Shown here: in pieces, positions 46,219 through 55,195 of the stretch
Numbering within the stretch: the stretch's first letter is position 1
Layout: each line of letters begins with the position of its first letter
From: JBBQER01 sp052148155
Lineage (GTDB): Bacteria > Actinomycetota > Acidimicrobiia > IMCC26256 > PALSA-610
NCBI GenBank assembly: GCA_052148155.1
Contig: JBKQIY010000188.1
Coordinates: 35,471 to 99,470 of the forward strand
Direction of reading: 5' to 3'
DNA: 64,000 nucleotides
The notes under the pieces: generated by a model
What the model saw: the letters and a program-made list of their open reading frames with translations, nothing else
Databases searched by the model: none
Told to the model about the DNA's origin: nothing
Translations under genes and position numbers: made by a program

Positions 46219-47018
46219 CCGACGAAACCTCCGACTCGGGCAGCGTCGCGACCGATCCAGGACCGGCCGAGGCCGCGCCGGCCGTGGTCGAGGCCGCAGC
46301 GGTCGAGCCCGTACCCGCCACGCCGGTGCCGTTCTGGCAGCGCCCGAACGTCGAACGTTACGTCGTCCCGCTCATGACCCCGATCCTGGTCGTCGTCGGG
46401 ATCGTCGTCTACGTCCTCAATCTGTCGCGGGTGTTCTTGTCGGCGCACGGTCACACGTCGATCATCGTCGGGACCTGCGTCACCGTCATCATCCTGCTCG
46501 GCTCGACCGTGCTCTCGAACTCTTCAAGGCTGCGGTCGACGTCGATCGCTCTGATGACCGCAGCGTTCTTGTTGCTCATCTTCGGTTCGGGCTGGCTGGT
46601 GCTCGGTCACTCACAGCTCAAGGGCACGAACTCGGCGGTCCTCACCGCGACCGGTCCGTCGCAGGGGTCGTTCACGATCACGGCCCAGCCGGGCGCCGCG
46701 TTGTCGTTCGGGCCGTCGAGCCTCTCGGCAAAGACCGGCATCTACTCCGTGACCCTGCATGACGGCGCCAACACCACCCACACGCTCAACTTCGACCAGA
46801 CGTCCACGCTGTGGGCCGGACTCGTCGTGAACTCTCAAGGCGAAAAGTTGACGTCGAGGATCTTCTTCCCCACCGCAGGCGACTACACCTACTACTGCGC
46901 GGTGACTGGCCACCGCGCCGCAGGCATGCAGGGCGTCATACACGTGACCGGCCCCACGCTCACGCTCGCCCAAGCCGAGGCTGCCGGAAAGCCCACGGGT
47001 GGCACGGGAGGAACTTAG
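46215..47018 (+). CDS. Membrane-anchored cupredoxin-domain protein
   Basis: A 267-residue protein: an acidic Ala/Pro-rich N-terminus, three membrane helices (about 51-72, 79-100, 108-131), then an extracytoplasmic cupredoxin domain. The copper ligands are visible: His189, Cys228, His233, Met238 in the plastocyanin-like order H...CxxxxHxxxxM (YYCAVTGHRAAGMQG). A tail rich in Gly/Thr ends it. It overlaps ctaG and is the last gene of the oxidase cluster, so it could feed electrons to, or handle copper for, the oxidase. Confidence 0.85.
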   Translation: MTDETSDSGSVATDPGPAEAAPAVVEAAAVEPVPATPVPFWQRPNVERYVVPLMTPILVVVGIVVYVLNLSRVFLSAHGHTSIIVGTCVTVIILLGSTVLSNSSRLRSTSIALMTAAFLLLIFGSGWLVLGHSQLKGTNSAVLTATGPSQGSFTITAQPGAALSFGPSSLSAKTGIYSVTLHDGANTTHTLNFDQTSTLWAGLVVNSQGEKLTSRIFFPTAGDYTYYCAVTGHRAAGMQGVIHVTGPTLTLAQAEAAGKPTGGTGGT

Positions 47019-47108
47019 AACCCGACCACTCGCCGGTCAGGCGAATCGCGTGTCCCAGCCGCTCGCAACGCGTCGTCGTGCGACGTTCGCGAGCTCAGGC
47101 CAGGCTGG

Positions 47109-47981
47109 TCACGGCACCCGAACCGTCAGCGCGGCCGGGACGGCCTGCATCGTTGCGGGGAGCGGGCCGACTCGTTCGCCGTCGGCGTAGACGTCCATAG
47201 GTACCGACTCGTCGAGCGACGTGAGATCGACACGCGTACCGCGGAACGTACTGACGAGTGGGTGCGACACGTGGGTGCCCTTGAAGACCTTAGGAAAGTT
47301 GATGAGCATCTGCCCTCGTGTCATCGCACCGACCACGGTCACGTCGAGCAGGCCGTCGTCGAGCAGCGCGTCGGGTGCGATGTTCATGCCGCCGCCGTAG
47401 GCAGGGCCGTTGCCGACCGCGACGAGCCACGCACGGAACTCGTGCGTCTCGCCGTCGACCGTCAGCCGGAACGGATGTGGCTTATACACGGCCAGCGTCC
47501 GCAACACCGCCGCGACGTACAGGGCAGTTCCCGACAGTCGGTGCACCGTGTTCGCCCAACGGTTGGCTTCAGCGTCGAATCCGGACGCCGTCACGCACGT
47601 ATACCAGCGTCCGTTGACGCGCCCGAGGTCGATGACCCGGTCATGGCCGTGCTCGAGCGCCTCGAACGCGTCGAGCGGACGCTTGGGGTCGTAGCCGAGT
47701 CCACGCGCGAAGTCGTTGCCCGCTCCGGTCGGGACCACCGCAAGCGCGCGCCCCGTGTCGGCAGCGACACCAGCCAACGCCGCGGCGATACCGTCACCGC
47801 CACAGGCCACCAGGTCATGGCCCTGCCCCGCCGCGTCGCGGGCCAAACGGACCGGATCATCGGGGCTGAGGGACACGTGAACCTTGGCGCCCAGGCCAGC
47901 CGCGCGCTCTTCGATCGCGGGCAGGAGTTTGCGGGTCCGCCCCCGTCCGGCCACCGGATTGACGATCACAGTCCACACCAT
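47109..47981 (-). CDS. Diacylglycerol/lipid kinase family protein
   Basis: A 290-residue protein of the DAGK catalytic family. It has the phosphate-loop-like IVNPVAGRGRTRKLLP near the N-terminus, the GGDGI glycine loop (ACGGDGIAAALAG), TGAGNDFARGLG and the C-terminal DALLDDGLLDVTVVGAMTRGQMLI block. Such enzymes phosphorylate diacylglycerol or related lipids at the inner membrane. ATG 47981 gives the family N-terminus; the longer open frame to 48707 runs antisense through uppS and is not coding. It is divergent from uppS. Confidence 0.9.
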   Translation of the reverse strand: MVWTVIVNPVAGRGRTRKLLPAIEERAAGLGAKVHVSLSPDDPVRLARDAAGQGHDLVACGGDGIAAALAGVAADTGRALAVVPTGAGNDFARGLGYDPKRPLDAFEALEHGHDRVIDLGRVNGRWYTCVTASGFDAEANRWANTVHRLSGTALYVAAVLRTLAVYKPHPFRLTVDGETHEFRAWLVAVGNGPAYGGGMNIAPDALLDDGLLDVTVVGAMTRGQMLINFPKVFKGTHVSHPLVSTFRGTRVDLTSLDESVPMDVYADGERVGPLPATMQAVPAALTVRVP

Positions 47982-48041
47982 GTCCGGGGAGGGTAGTGAA
48001 ACTTCAGTGGAGACGGTCGGGACACGCCTTCGCCGCTCGAC

Positions 48042-48803
48042 GTGCGCGATACGTTCCTCTTCGTGGCGCAATTCGATCCCGCGCGCGTTTCGAAGATCCG
48101 GGCGAAGGTGCCGACCCACGTCGCGATCGTCATGGACGGCAACGGACGGTGGGCGCAGCGACGCGGTTTGAAGCGTACCGACGGCCACGCGGCCGGCGAA
48201 GAAGCACTCTTCGACACCGTCGAGGGCGCGCTCGAGGTTGGACTCGAGTGGCTGACGGTATACGCGTTTTCGACCGAGAACTGGCGCCGGCCGCTCGACG
48301 AGGTCCGCTTCCTCATGAACTTCAACGAGCGGCTCCTGGTGTCGCGCCGCGACGAGCTCAACGGCAAAGGGGTGCGCGTCCGGTTCATCGGCCGCCGAAC
48401 CGGCCGAGTGCCCCGTCGAGTGCTTCGTCGCATCCAGGAAACGGAGGCGATGACCGCCCGCAATCGCCGGCTCACGCTCACCTTCGCGTTCAACTACGGC
48501 GGTCGAGCCGAGCTGGCCGACGCGGTACGGGCGATCGCCCACGACGTCGCGGCCGGTCGCCTCGATCCAGAACGCGTCGACGAGCGCGTGTTGCACAAGC
48601 ACCTGTACGCACCGGACATGCCCGACCCCGACCTGTTGGTACGCACTTCGGGAGAGCACCGAATCTCGAACTATCTGTTGTGGCAGGTCGCGTACTCGGA
48701 GTTGCACTTCACCGACGTGTTATGGCCCGACTTCCGACGCGAGCACCTCTTCGGCGCCATCGAGGAGTTCCAGCGTCGCGAGCGCCGCTTCGGCGCCGTC
48801 TAG
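48042..48803 (+). CDS. uppS: Polyprenyl diphosphate synthase (UppS type)
   Basis: A 253-residue cis-prenyltransferase that builds undecaprenyl or decaprenyl diphosphate for cell-wall lipid carriers. Motifs: HVAIVMDGNGRWAQRRG (catalytic Asp32), GLEWLTVYAFSTENWRRP and RTSGEHRISNYLLWQVAYSE. The product length cannot be read. GTG start at 48042; recO begins 17 bp after its stop. Confidence 0.93.
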   Translation: MRDTFLFVAQFDPARVSKIRAKVPTHVAIVMDGNGRWAQRRGLKRTDGHAAGEEALFDTVEGALEVGLEWLTVYAFSTENWRRPLDEVRFLMNFNERLLVSRRDELNGKGVRVRFIGRRTGRVPRRVLRRIQETEAMTARNRRLTLTFAFNYGGRAELADAVRAIAHDVAAGRLDPERVDERVLHKHLYAPDMPDPDLLVRTSGEHRISNYLLWQVAYSELHFTDVLWPDFRREHLFGAIEEFQRRERRFGAV

Positions 48804-48807
48804 GAAT

Positions 48808-48813
48808 TACACT
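48808..48813 (+). promoter_or_regulatory. Probable -10 box of a leaderless recO transcript
   Basis: TACACT ends 6 nt before the recO ATG. It lies between uppS and recO, so recO seems to have its own promoter. Confidence 0.5.
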
Positions 48814-48819
48814 GTTGTA

Positions 48820-49596
48820 ATGCCGGGTCTGTATCGCGACGAAGGAGTCGTGCTTCGCGCGATCAAGCTCGGCGAGGCGGACCGGATCGTCACGATCCTC
48901 ACCCAAGGTCACGGCAAGATCCGTGCCGTCGCCAAGGGGATCCGCAAGACGACAAGCAAGTTCGGCGCCCGCCTCGAGCCGACCAGCCGAGTCGCGCTGC
49001 AGTGTTACAAAGGCCGCGAGCTCGACATCGTGACCCAGACCGAGACGCTCGAATCGAATCGCGCACTGCGCGAGGAATACGCACTGCTGACGCGCTCGGT
49101 TCCGATGCTCGAGGCGGTCGACCAGGTCGCCCAGGAGCGCGAGCCCAACCCGGCGATGTACCGAATGTTGGCAGGCGCGTTGCATACGCTCGAAACCACT
49201 CGCAATCCGCTCGTCACCCCCGCCTTTTTCTGGAAGTTGCTGTCGCTCGAAGGCTTCCACCCGATGCTCGACATGTGCGCCCGGTGCGGCGAGCCCCCGG
49301 AGCTCGTCGACGACCACGATGGCGTCGACGCCCAAGCATCTCGCGACGAGCACGAGCACGAGCTGGTTGCGTTCGATCTCGACGAGGGCGGCACGGTGTG
49401 TCGGGCGTGCGCGCGCGGCGGCGGTCGCCCGATCACGCCGGGCGGGCTGGCGTTGCTGCGGCGAGTACTCGGAGGCGGGCTCAACGGCGCGCTGGCCGAG
49501 GCGCCGGGTCCGGCAGCACACGAGGTCGAGTACCTCAGCATCCGCGCCCTCGAGCATCACGTCGAGCGTCGTATGCGCTCGACCGCCCTGCTCTGA
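48820..49596 (+). CDS. recO: DNA repair protein RecO
   Basis: A 258-residue RecO, which anneals SSB-coated DNA and loads RecA with RecR. The N-terminal OB fold is YRDEGVVLRAIKLGEADRIVTILTQGHGKIRAVAKGIRK. A zinc-type motif CARCGEP ... VCRACARGGG is in the C-terminal half, with a short acidic insertion (DDHDGVDAQASRDEHEHE) between the Cys pairs. ATG start with TACACT 6 nt upstream. Confidence 0.94.
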   Translation: MPGLYRDEGVVLRAIKLGEADRIVTILTQGHGKIRAVAKGIRKTTSKFGARLEPTSRVALQCYKGRELDIVTQTETLESNRALREEYALLTRSVPMLEAVDQVAQEREPNPAMYRMLAGALHTLETTRNPLVTPAFFWKLLSLEGFHPMLDMCARCGEPPELVDDHDGVDAQASRDEHEHELVAFDLDEGGTVCRACARGGGRPITPGGLALLRRVLGGGLNGALAEAPGPAAHEVEYLSIRALEHHVERRMRSTALL

Positions 49597-49622
49597 CAGG
49601 CGGTCCTGGCAAGAGCGGCCTG

Positions 49623-49628
49623 TAGTCT
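49623..49628 (+). promoter_or_regulatory. Probable -10 box of a leaderless glyS transcript
   Basis: TAGTCT ends 8 nt before the glyS ATG at 49637, in the gap after recO, and decides between this ATG and the much longer open frame that overlaps recO. Confidence 0.45.
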
Positions 49629-49636
49629 GGCCGGCT

Positions 49637-50965
49637 ATGGCCGCGGCTCCCGATCCGAAGTTGATGGACCGCGTCGTCAACCTCGCCAAGCGGCGGGGAC
49701 TCGTCTTCCCGTCGTCCGAGATCTACGGCGGCTTCCGTTCCACCTGGGATTACGGGCCGCTCGGTGTGCTGCTCAAACGCAACGTGAAAGACGCGTGGTG
49801 GCGGTCGATGGTGCAGCTCCGAGACGACATCGTCGGACTCGACGCGTCGATCCTGATGGCCCCGAAGGTCTGGGAGGCGAGCGGTCACGTCGCCACATTT
49901 ACCGACCCGCTCGTCGACTGCCGAAACTGCAAGGAACGATTCCGGGCCGATCATCTGCCGGCGTCGGGCGCGTGTCCGAACTGCGGCGCCAAGGACAGCT
50001 TCACCGAAGCTCGCCACTTCAACTTGATGTTCAAAACATATGTCGGACCAGTCGAGGACGACGCGTCGGTCGCGTACCTGCGGCCCGAGACCGCGCAGGG
50101 CATCTTCGTCAACTTCAAGAACGTCCAAACGACGACGCGCAAGAAGCCGCCGTTTGGTATCGCGCAGATCGGCAAGTCGTTCCGCAACGAGATCACACCG
50201 GGTAACTTCATTTTCCGGACGCGCGAGTTCGAGCAGATGGAGATGGAGTTCTTCGTGCCGCCGGAGGACGCACCGCGCTGGTACGAGTACTGGGTGGCCG
50301 AACGCTACCGCTGGTTCATCGAGCTCGGCATCCCCGAATCATCGCTCCGCATCCGGCCGCACGATCCCGACGAACTCTCCCACTATTCCGCGGGCACGAG
50401 CGATCTCGAGTTCGCGTACCCGTGGGGCTGGGGAGAGCTCGAGGGCATCGCGAATCGCGCTGATTTTGACCTCACCCAGCACGCGAAATTCTCGGGCGAG
50501 GACCTCACCTATTTCGACCAGGACGCCGAACGTCGCTACCTCCCGCACGTCATAGAACCCGCGTTGGGTGCCGACCGCGCCATGCTTGCCTTCCTCTTGT
50601 CCGCATATCATGAGGAAGAAGTGAAGGGCGAGAAGCGGACCGTGTTGCGGTTGCATCCCCGTCTCGCGCCGAGCCAGGTCGCGGTGTTGCCACTGTCACG
50701 CAACGAGAAGCTCGCACCGCTCACCGGCGAAATCGCCGACTCGTTGAGGCGCCAATACATGATCGACGTCGATGACGCCGGATCGATCGGCAAACGGTAC
50801 CGGCGCCAAGATGAAGTCGGCACGCCCCTGTGCGTCACGGTCGACTTCGACTCGATCGACGATCGCGCCGTCACGGTGCGCGACCGCGACACGATGGAAC
50901 AAGAGCGCGTTTCGATCGACGCACTAATGGGCGCGTTACGGGACCGCCTCGACCCGTTCGCATGA
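49637..50965 (+). CDS. glyS: Glycyl-tRNA synthetase (dimeric type)
   Basis: A 442-residue class II GlyRS of the single-chain alpha2 type. Class II motif 1 is in SEIYGGFRSTWDYGPLGVLLKRNVK; motif 2 in RPETAQGIFVNFKN ... SFRNEITPGNFIFRTREFEQMEMEFF; motif 3 region includes the C-terminal EPALGADRAMLAFLLSAYHEE. Four Cys (CRNCKERF ... CPNCGAK) form a zinc-like knuckle. ATG 49637 keeps the family N-terminus. Its stop overlaps the next gene (ATGA). Confidence 0.96.
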   Translation: MAAAPDPKLMDRVVNLAKRRGLVFPSSEIYGGFRSTWDYGPLGVLLKRNVKDAWWRSMVQLRDDIVGLDASILMAPKVWEASGHVATFTDPLVDCRNCKERFRADHLPASGACPNCGAKDSFTEARHFNLMFKTYVGPVEDDASVAYLRPETAQGIFVNFKNVQTTTRKKPPFGIAQIGKSFRNEITPGNFIFRTREFEQMEMEFFVPPEDAPRWYEYWVAERYRWFIELGIPESSLRIRPHDPDELSHYSAGTSDLEFAYPWGWGELEGIANRADFDLTQHAKFSGEDLTYFDQDAERRYLPHVIEPALGADRAMLAFLLSAYHEEEVKGEKRTVLRLHPRLAPSQVAVLPLSRNEKLAPLTGEIADSLRRQYMIDVDDAGSIGKRYRRQDEVGTPLCVTVDFDSIDDRAVTVRDRDTMEQERVSIDALMGALRDRLDPFA

Positions 50966-52026
50966 GCGGCCAGATGGACGATTACTACGAGTTGCTCGGC
51001 GTCGACGTCGACGCCCCCGTCGGCGACATTCGAACCGCCTACCGGGACAAGAAGGCGGCGGTCGCCAATCAGGGCACCGAGCAGGCCAAGTCCGACGCCG
51101 CCGCGCTCAACAAAGCGTGGAACGTGCTCTCCGACCCATATCAGCGCGGCCGCTACGACGAGCAGCGCGGCAACGCCGACGACGCAACCGACTCGGACGA
51201 CGAGGACGACGACGCCGACGATGCGGCCCCGGTCCCGGCCCGGCGCCGACCCGCGAAGACCAAATCGCGCACCAGCCCCCGCGAGACGCGCGCCGCGGCA
51301 AAGCCGACGATCGCCTTGCCGGCGGGCATGGCCTTCTCAACCGTACGCGCCCGCCGGATCGCGATGTTCATCGATCTCGGTCTGCTGTTCGTGCTGTTCC
51401 TCGCCAGTCAGTTCCTGATGGTGGCGCTGGAAAAGTCAGAGCACCCTTCCGTCTACAAAGACGTCTCCACCGTCGACAAACTGATCACCACCGCGCAGTC
51501 CAAGACGAACGCTGCCAACAAGGCCAAATCGGGTCCGGACAAGAACTACACCGATCTCGTCAAGACGAAAGGTGCGAACGCGCCCGACACGCAAGCCGCG
51601 CTCGCCGCGAAAAAACCACTCGACGCGGCGGCGACGGCTGCAAAGAATGCGCAAAACGCGTTGAACACCAGACTGAATAAGGACGAGTCGGACCTGGCGC
51701 CGACATCGAACCTCGTCTCGGGTGGGTTCTTCCTCGTTTCACTCCTCGTTCTCCTGCTTCCGAGCCTGTTCGGAGGCGCGACCATCGGCAAGCGCGAGCA
51801 AAAGATCCGCGTCGTTCGACTCGACGGCTCTCCCGCGCGCGTCGGAGACCTGTTCCGTCGCTACGCCGTACTCGTCTTCGCGGCCTACGTCTTGACGTCG
51901 TTCCTGCGCAGTCCGGTCGGTGCGGTCATCGTGGTGTTCATCGCGGCGATGACTCGCAACCCGAACACCCAGGCTCTCCACGACCGGTTCGCGAAGACCC
52001 TCGTGGTGACCGACTCCGAGGAATAG
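50962..52026 (+). CDS. Degenerate J-domain protein fused to an RDD membrane domain
   Basis: A 354-residue membrane protein. Residues 7-70 form a J-like domain (DDYYELLGVDVDAPVGDIRTAYRDKKAAVANQGTEQ...DAAALNKAWNVLSDPYQRGRYDEQRG), but the HPD triad is absent, so Hsp70 stimulation is unlikely. An acidic Asp/Glu linker and a basic segment follow, then an RDD-type domain with helices (ARRIAMFIDLGLLFVLFLASQFLM; GGFFLVSLLVLLLPSLFGGATIG; FRRYAVLVFAAYVLTSFL) and a coiled, Lys/Ala-rich periplasmic stretch between them. It overlaps glyS by 4 bp. Function unknown. Confidence 0.82.
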   Translation: MSGQMDDYYELLGVDVDAPVGDIRTAYRDKKAAVANQGTEQAKSDAAALNKAWNVLSDPYQRGRYDEQRGNADDATDSDDEDDDADDAAPVPARRRPAKTKSRTSPRETRAAAKPTIALPAGMAFSTVRARRIAMFIDLGLLFVLFLASQFLMVALEKSEHPSVYKDVSTVDKLITTAQSKTNAANKAKSGPDKNYTDLVKTKGANAPDTQAALAAKKPLDAAATAAKNAQNALNTRLNKDESDLAPTSNLVSGGFFLVSLLVLLLPSLFGGATIGKREQKIRVVRLDGSPARVGDLFRRYAVLVFAAYVLTSFLRSPVGAVIVVFIAAMTRNPNTQALHDRFAKTLVVTDSEE

Positions 52027-52092
52027 TCGGCCCAGCCCGACGGCCGACCGTCGGTAGGCTCACCGTCGAACTACGCATTCGGAGGATCGTCC

Positions 52093-54723
52093 ATGCCCGA
52101 CAAATACGTCTTCGCATTCGAAGAAGGGAACAAAGAGCAGAAGTTCCTGCTCGGCGGGAAGGGCGCCAACCTCGCCGAGATGACGATCATCGGTCTGCCC
52201 GTTCCTCCCGGGTTCACCATCACGACCGAGGCATGCAACGCCTACATGGCCGGCGGCAACGTCCTGCCCGACGGTCTGATGGGCGAGGTGACCGCCGCCC
52301 GTGAGGTGCTCGAGTCAAAGATGGGCAAACAGCTCGGAGCGTCGTCGGATCCGCTGCTGGTCTCGGTCCGGTCGGGCGCGCCGTTCTCGATGCCGGGGAT
52401 GATGGACACCGTCCTCAACCTCGGGCTCAACGACGAGTCGGTACGCGGCCTCGCGCACCAGACCGCCAACGAACGCTTCGCGTACGACTCGTACCGACGT
52501 TTCGTACAGATGTTCGGAAAGATCGTCCTCGACGTACCGGGCGAACACTTCGAGGACAAGCTGCACGAGCTGGTCGAGACGAAGGGCTTCACCGTCGACA
52601 CCGAACTCGGGGCCGAAGACCTCAAACTTCTCGTCGGAACGTTCAAAGCGATCGTCCGAGCCGAGGCCGGCGTCGACTTTCCCGATGACCCCACCGACCA
52701 GCTCCGCTACGCCATTGAGGCGGTGTTCAGATCGTGGAACGGCAAGCGCGCCCGCGACTACCGGAAGTACGAAGGCATCGCCGACGATCTCGGCACCGCC
52801 GTCAACGTCCAGACGATGGTATTCGGGAACAAGGGCGACGACTCCGGGACCGGCGTTGCGTTCACGCGCAACCCATCGACCGGTGAACGCCTTCCCTACG
52901 GTGACTTCTTGAAGAACGCGCAAGGCGAAGACGTTGTGGCCGGCATTCGCATCACCGAGGCGCTCGACGCCATGAGCAACGAGTTCCCCGGACCGCACAC
53001 CGAACTGCTCGGCGTGATGACGCTCCTCGAGAACCACTACCGCGACATGTGCGATATCGAGTTCACGATCGAGCAGGGTCGCCTGTTCATGCTGCAGACA
53101 CGCGTCGGGAAACGCACCGCCGCTGCCGCACTCCGCATGGCGGTCGAGATGGTCTCCGAAGGCTTGATCGACGAACGTGATGCAGTGTTGCGGGTCCAGC
53201 CCACCCAGCTTGACCAGCTTCTACACCCCCAGTTCGATCCGAAGGCCGAGTACCGGGTGCTCGCCAAAGGTCTGAACGCGTCGCCCGGCGCCGCGGTCGG
53301 CAAGGTGTATTTCACGGCCGACGAAGCCGAAGCGCGTCACGAAGCAGGCGAACATGTGATCCTGGTGCGGCCCGAGACATCTCCCGACGACCTGCACGGG
53401 ATGATCGCGGCCGAAGGGATCCTCACCTCGCGGGGCGGTCTCGTGTCGCACGCAGCGGTCGTCGCGCGCGGCATGGGCAAGCCGGCGATATGTGGCGCCG
53501 AGGCCGTCGTGATCGACCTCGCGACCAGACAGTTCGTGGCCGACGGCGTCACGGTCAACGAAGGCGATGTGATCTCGATCTCCGGTACGTCAGGAGAGAT
53601 CGTCGTCGGCGAGGTCGCGGTGATGACTCCCGAGCCCACCGGCCATTTCGGAACGATCCTCGGGTGGGCCGATCAGTATCGGCGTCTGCGCGTGCGCACC
53701 AACGCGGATCTTCCCGAAGACGCCAAACGCGCCCGCGAGTTCGGCGCCGAAGGCATCGGCTTGTGCCGCACCGAGCACATGTTCCTCGGCGATCGGCTCC
53801 CAATCGTGCAGCGCATGATCCTCGCCGACAACGAAACCGACGAGGACGTCGCGCTCGAACAGTTGCGCGCGCAGCAAGAGGCCGACTTTGAAGGCATCCT
53901 CGACGCGATGGACGGACTTCCCGTTACCGTGCGGCTGCTCGATCCGCCCCTGCACGAGTTCCTGCCCGATCACGAGGAACTGATCGTCAAGCAGGCCAAG
54001 GAGGGTCTGAGTGACGCCGAAACCAAACTGTTGAAAGCGTCAGAATTCTGGCGGGAAGCGAACCCGATGCTCGGCACGCGAGGTTGTCGCCTCGGTATCC
54101 TCAAGCCCGGCCTGTACCGAATGCAAGTACGCGCGCTCATGCAGGCAGCTGTGACGCGCCGTCAACGCGGCGGGAACCCGATCGTCGAGATCATGATCCC
54201 GTTGATCGTCTCTGAACCCGAGCTCGCGCTGCTCGAACGATGGGTGCGCGAGGAGGCCGACGCGGTGCTGGCCGACGCCAAGATCGAGCTGCGCTACACG
54301 GTCGGAACCATGATCGAGACGCCTCGTGCCGCACTCGTCGCCGATCGCATCGCCGACGTCGCGGAGTTCTTCTCCTTCGGCACCAACGACCTGACGCAGA
54401 TGACGTTCGGATTCAGCCGCGACGACGTCGAAGGCCGTTTCATGGCCCAGTACCTAGAACAGAGGTTGCTCACCGCGAACCCGTTCGACAAGCTCGACGT
54501 CGAAGGCGTCGGCCAATTGGTACGGATGGGATGTGAGCGTGGGCGCGCGACCCGCGCCGACATCAAGCTCGGCATCTGCGGTGAGCACGGCGGCGACCCG
54601 GATTCCATCGCGTTCTGTCACGAAGTGGGCCTCGACTACGTTTCGTGTTCGCCGTTTCGGGTGCCGATCGCCCGGCTCGCGGCTGCGCACGCCGCTCTCG
54701 GTACCGCGGGGTCGACGGCTTGA
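52093..54723 (+). CDS. ppdK: Pyruvate, phosphate dikinase
   Basis: An 876-residue PPDK, which interconverts pyruvate, ATP and phosphate with PEP, AMP and PPi. The N-terminal ATP-grasp domain shows GGKGANLAEMTIIGLPVPPGFTI and GDDSGTGVAFTRNP. The phosphohistidine is His453 in RGGLVSHAAVVARGMGKP, and the TIM-barrel active-site Cys is Cys829 in GICGEHGGDP; both positions match well-studied PPDKs closely. ATG 52093 follows GGAGGA (52081-52086), with a TAGGCT box further up at 52055. Its stop overlaps the thioesterase start. Confidence 0.96.
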   Translation: MPDKYVFAFEEGNKEQKFLLGGKGANLAEMTIIGLPVPPGFTITTEACNAYMAGGNVLPDGLMGEVTAAREVLESKMGKQLGASSDPLLVSVRSGAPFSMPGMMDTVLNLGLNDESVRGLAHQTANERFAYDSYRRFVQMFGKIVLDVPGEHFEDKLHELVETKGFTVDTELGAEDLKLLVGTFKAIVRAEAGVDFPDDPTDQLRYAIEAVFRSWNGKRARDYRKYEGIADDLGTAVNVQTMVFGNKGDDSGTGVAFTRNPSTGERLPYGDFLKNAQGEDVVAGIRITEALDAMSNEFPGPHTELLGVMTLLENHYRDMCDIEFTIEQGRLFMLQTRVGKRTAAAALRMAVEMVSEGLIDERDAVLRVQPTQLDQLLHPQFDPKAEYRVLAKGLNASPGAAVGKVYFTADEAEARHEAGEHVILVRPETSPDDLHGMIAAEGILTSRGGLVSHAAVVARGMGKPAICGAEAVVIDLATRQFVADGVTVNEGDVISISGTSGEIVVGEVAVMTPEPTGHFGTILGWADQYRRLRVRTNADLPEDAKRAREFGAEGIGLCRTEHMFLGDRLPIVQRMILADNETDEDVALEQLRAQQEADFEGILDAMDGLPVTVRLLDPPLHEFLPDHEELIVKQAKEGLSDAETKLLKASEFWREANPMLGTRGCRLGILKPGLYRMQVRALMQAAVTRRQRGGNPIVEIMIPLIVSEPELALLERWVREEADAVLADAKIELRYTVGTMIETPRAALVADRIADVAEFFSFGTNDLTQMTFGFSRDDVEGRFMAQYLEQRLLTANPFDKLDVEGVGQLVRMGCERGRATRADIKLGICGEHGGDPDSIAFCHEVGLDYVSCSPFRVPIARLAAAHAALGTAGSTA

Positions 54724-55148
54724 CCGAACAGCGACTCTCCGCTCAGGAGATCTCGGAGTTTCTCGACGAGGTATTCCCCGGAGCGATGGAACACTTCCTG
54801 ATCGAAGACGTGCAGCCGATGCACGCGCGGATTCGCATGCCGTTTCAGTCGTGGCGACTACGGCCCGGCGGCACGATCAGCGGGCCGTCGCTGATGGCGC
54901 TCGCCGACACCGGGCTTTGGGTCGCGCTGCTCGCGATGATCGGACGCGAGCCTCTTTCGGTCACCTCGCACCTCGACATCGACTTCCTGCGTAAGCCTGC
55001 TCCCGTCGACGTGATCGCACACACGACGCTCCACAAGGTTGGGAAACGTCTCGCGGTCGGCGACGTACTGATGTTCTCCGACGGTGAGGACACGCCCTGC
55101 GCCCGGGCGTCTGTCACCTACGCGATCCCGTCGTCGTACACCGGCTGA
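54720..55148 (+). CDS. PaaI-family thioesterase
   Basis: A 142-residue hot-dog fold thioesterase. The family pattern is RMPFQSWRLRPGGTISGPSLMALADTGLWVALLAMIG, followed by VTSHLDIDFLRKPAPVDVIAHTTLHKVGKRLAVGDV. It hydrolyses acyl-CoA thioesters of unknown chain. Start is TTG 54720 overlapping the ppdK TGA (TTGA); other in-frame starts lie further inside ppdK. Precedes dgt. Confidence 0.82.
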   Translation: MTEQRLSAQEISEFLDEVFPGAMEHFLIEDVQPMHARIRMPFQSWRLRPGGTISGPSLMALADTGLWVALLAMIGREPLSVTSHLDIDFLRKPAPVDVIAHTTLHKVGKRLAVGDVLMFSDGEDTPCARASVTYAIPSSYTG

Positions 55149-55182
55149 GCCCCAAGACGACCTGACGGTCTCAGCCTCCCGG

Positions 55183-55188
55183 TACGAT
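55183..55188 (+). promoter_or_regulatory. Probable -10 box of a leaderless dgt transcript
   Basis: TACGAT ends 7 nt before the dgt GTG at 55196, with no ribosome-binding site between. Confidence 0.5.
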
Positions 55189-55195
55189 CAAAATC

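Noticed and set aside
47982..48707. N-terminal extension of the diacylglycerol kinase frame
   Set aside because: It runs antisense through uppS and has no family similarity; the kinase starts at MVWTVIVNP (47981).
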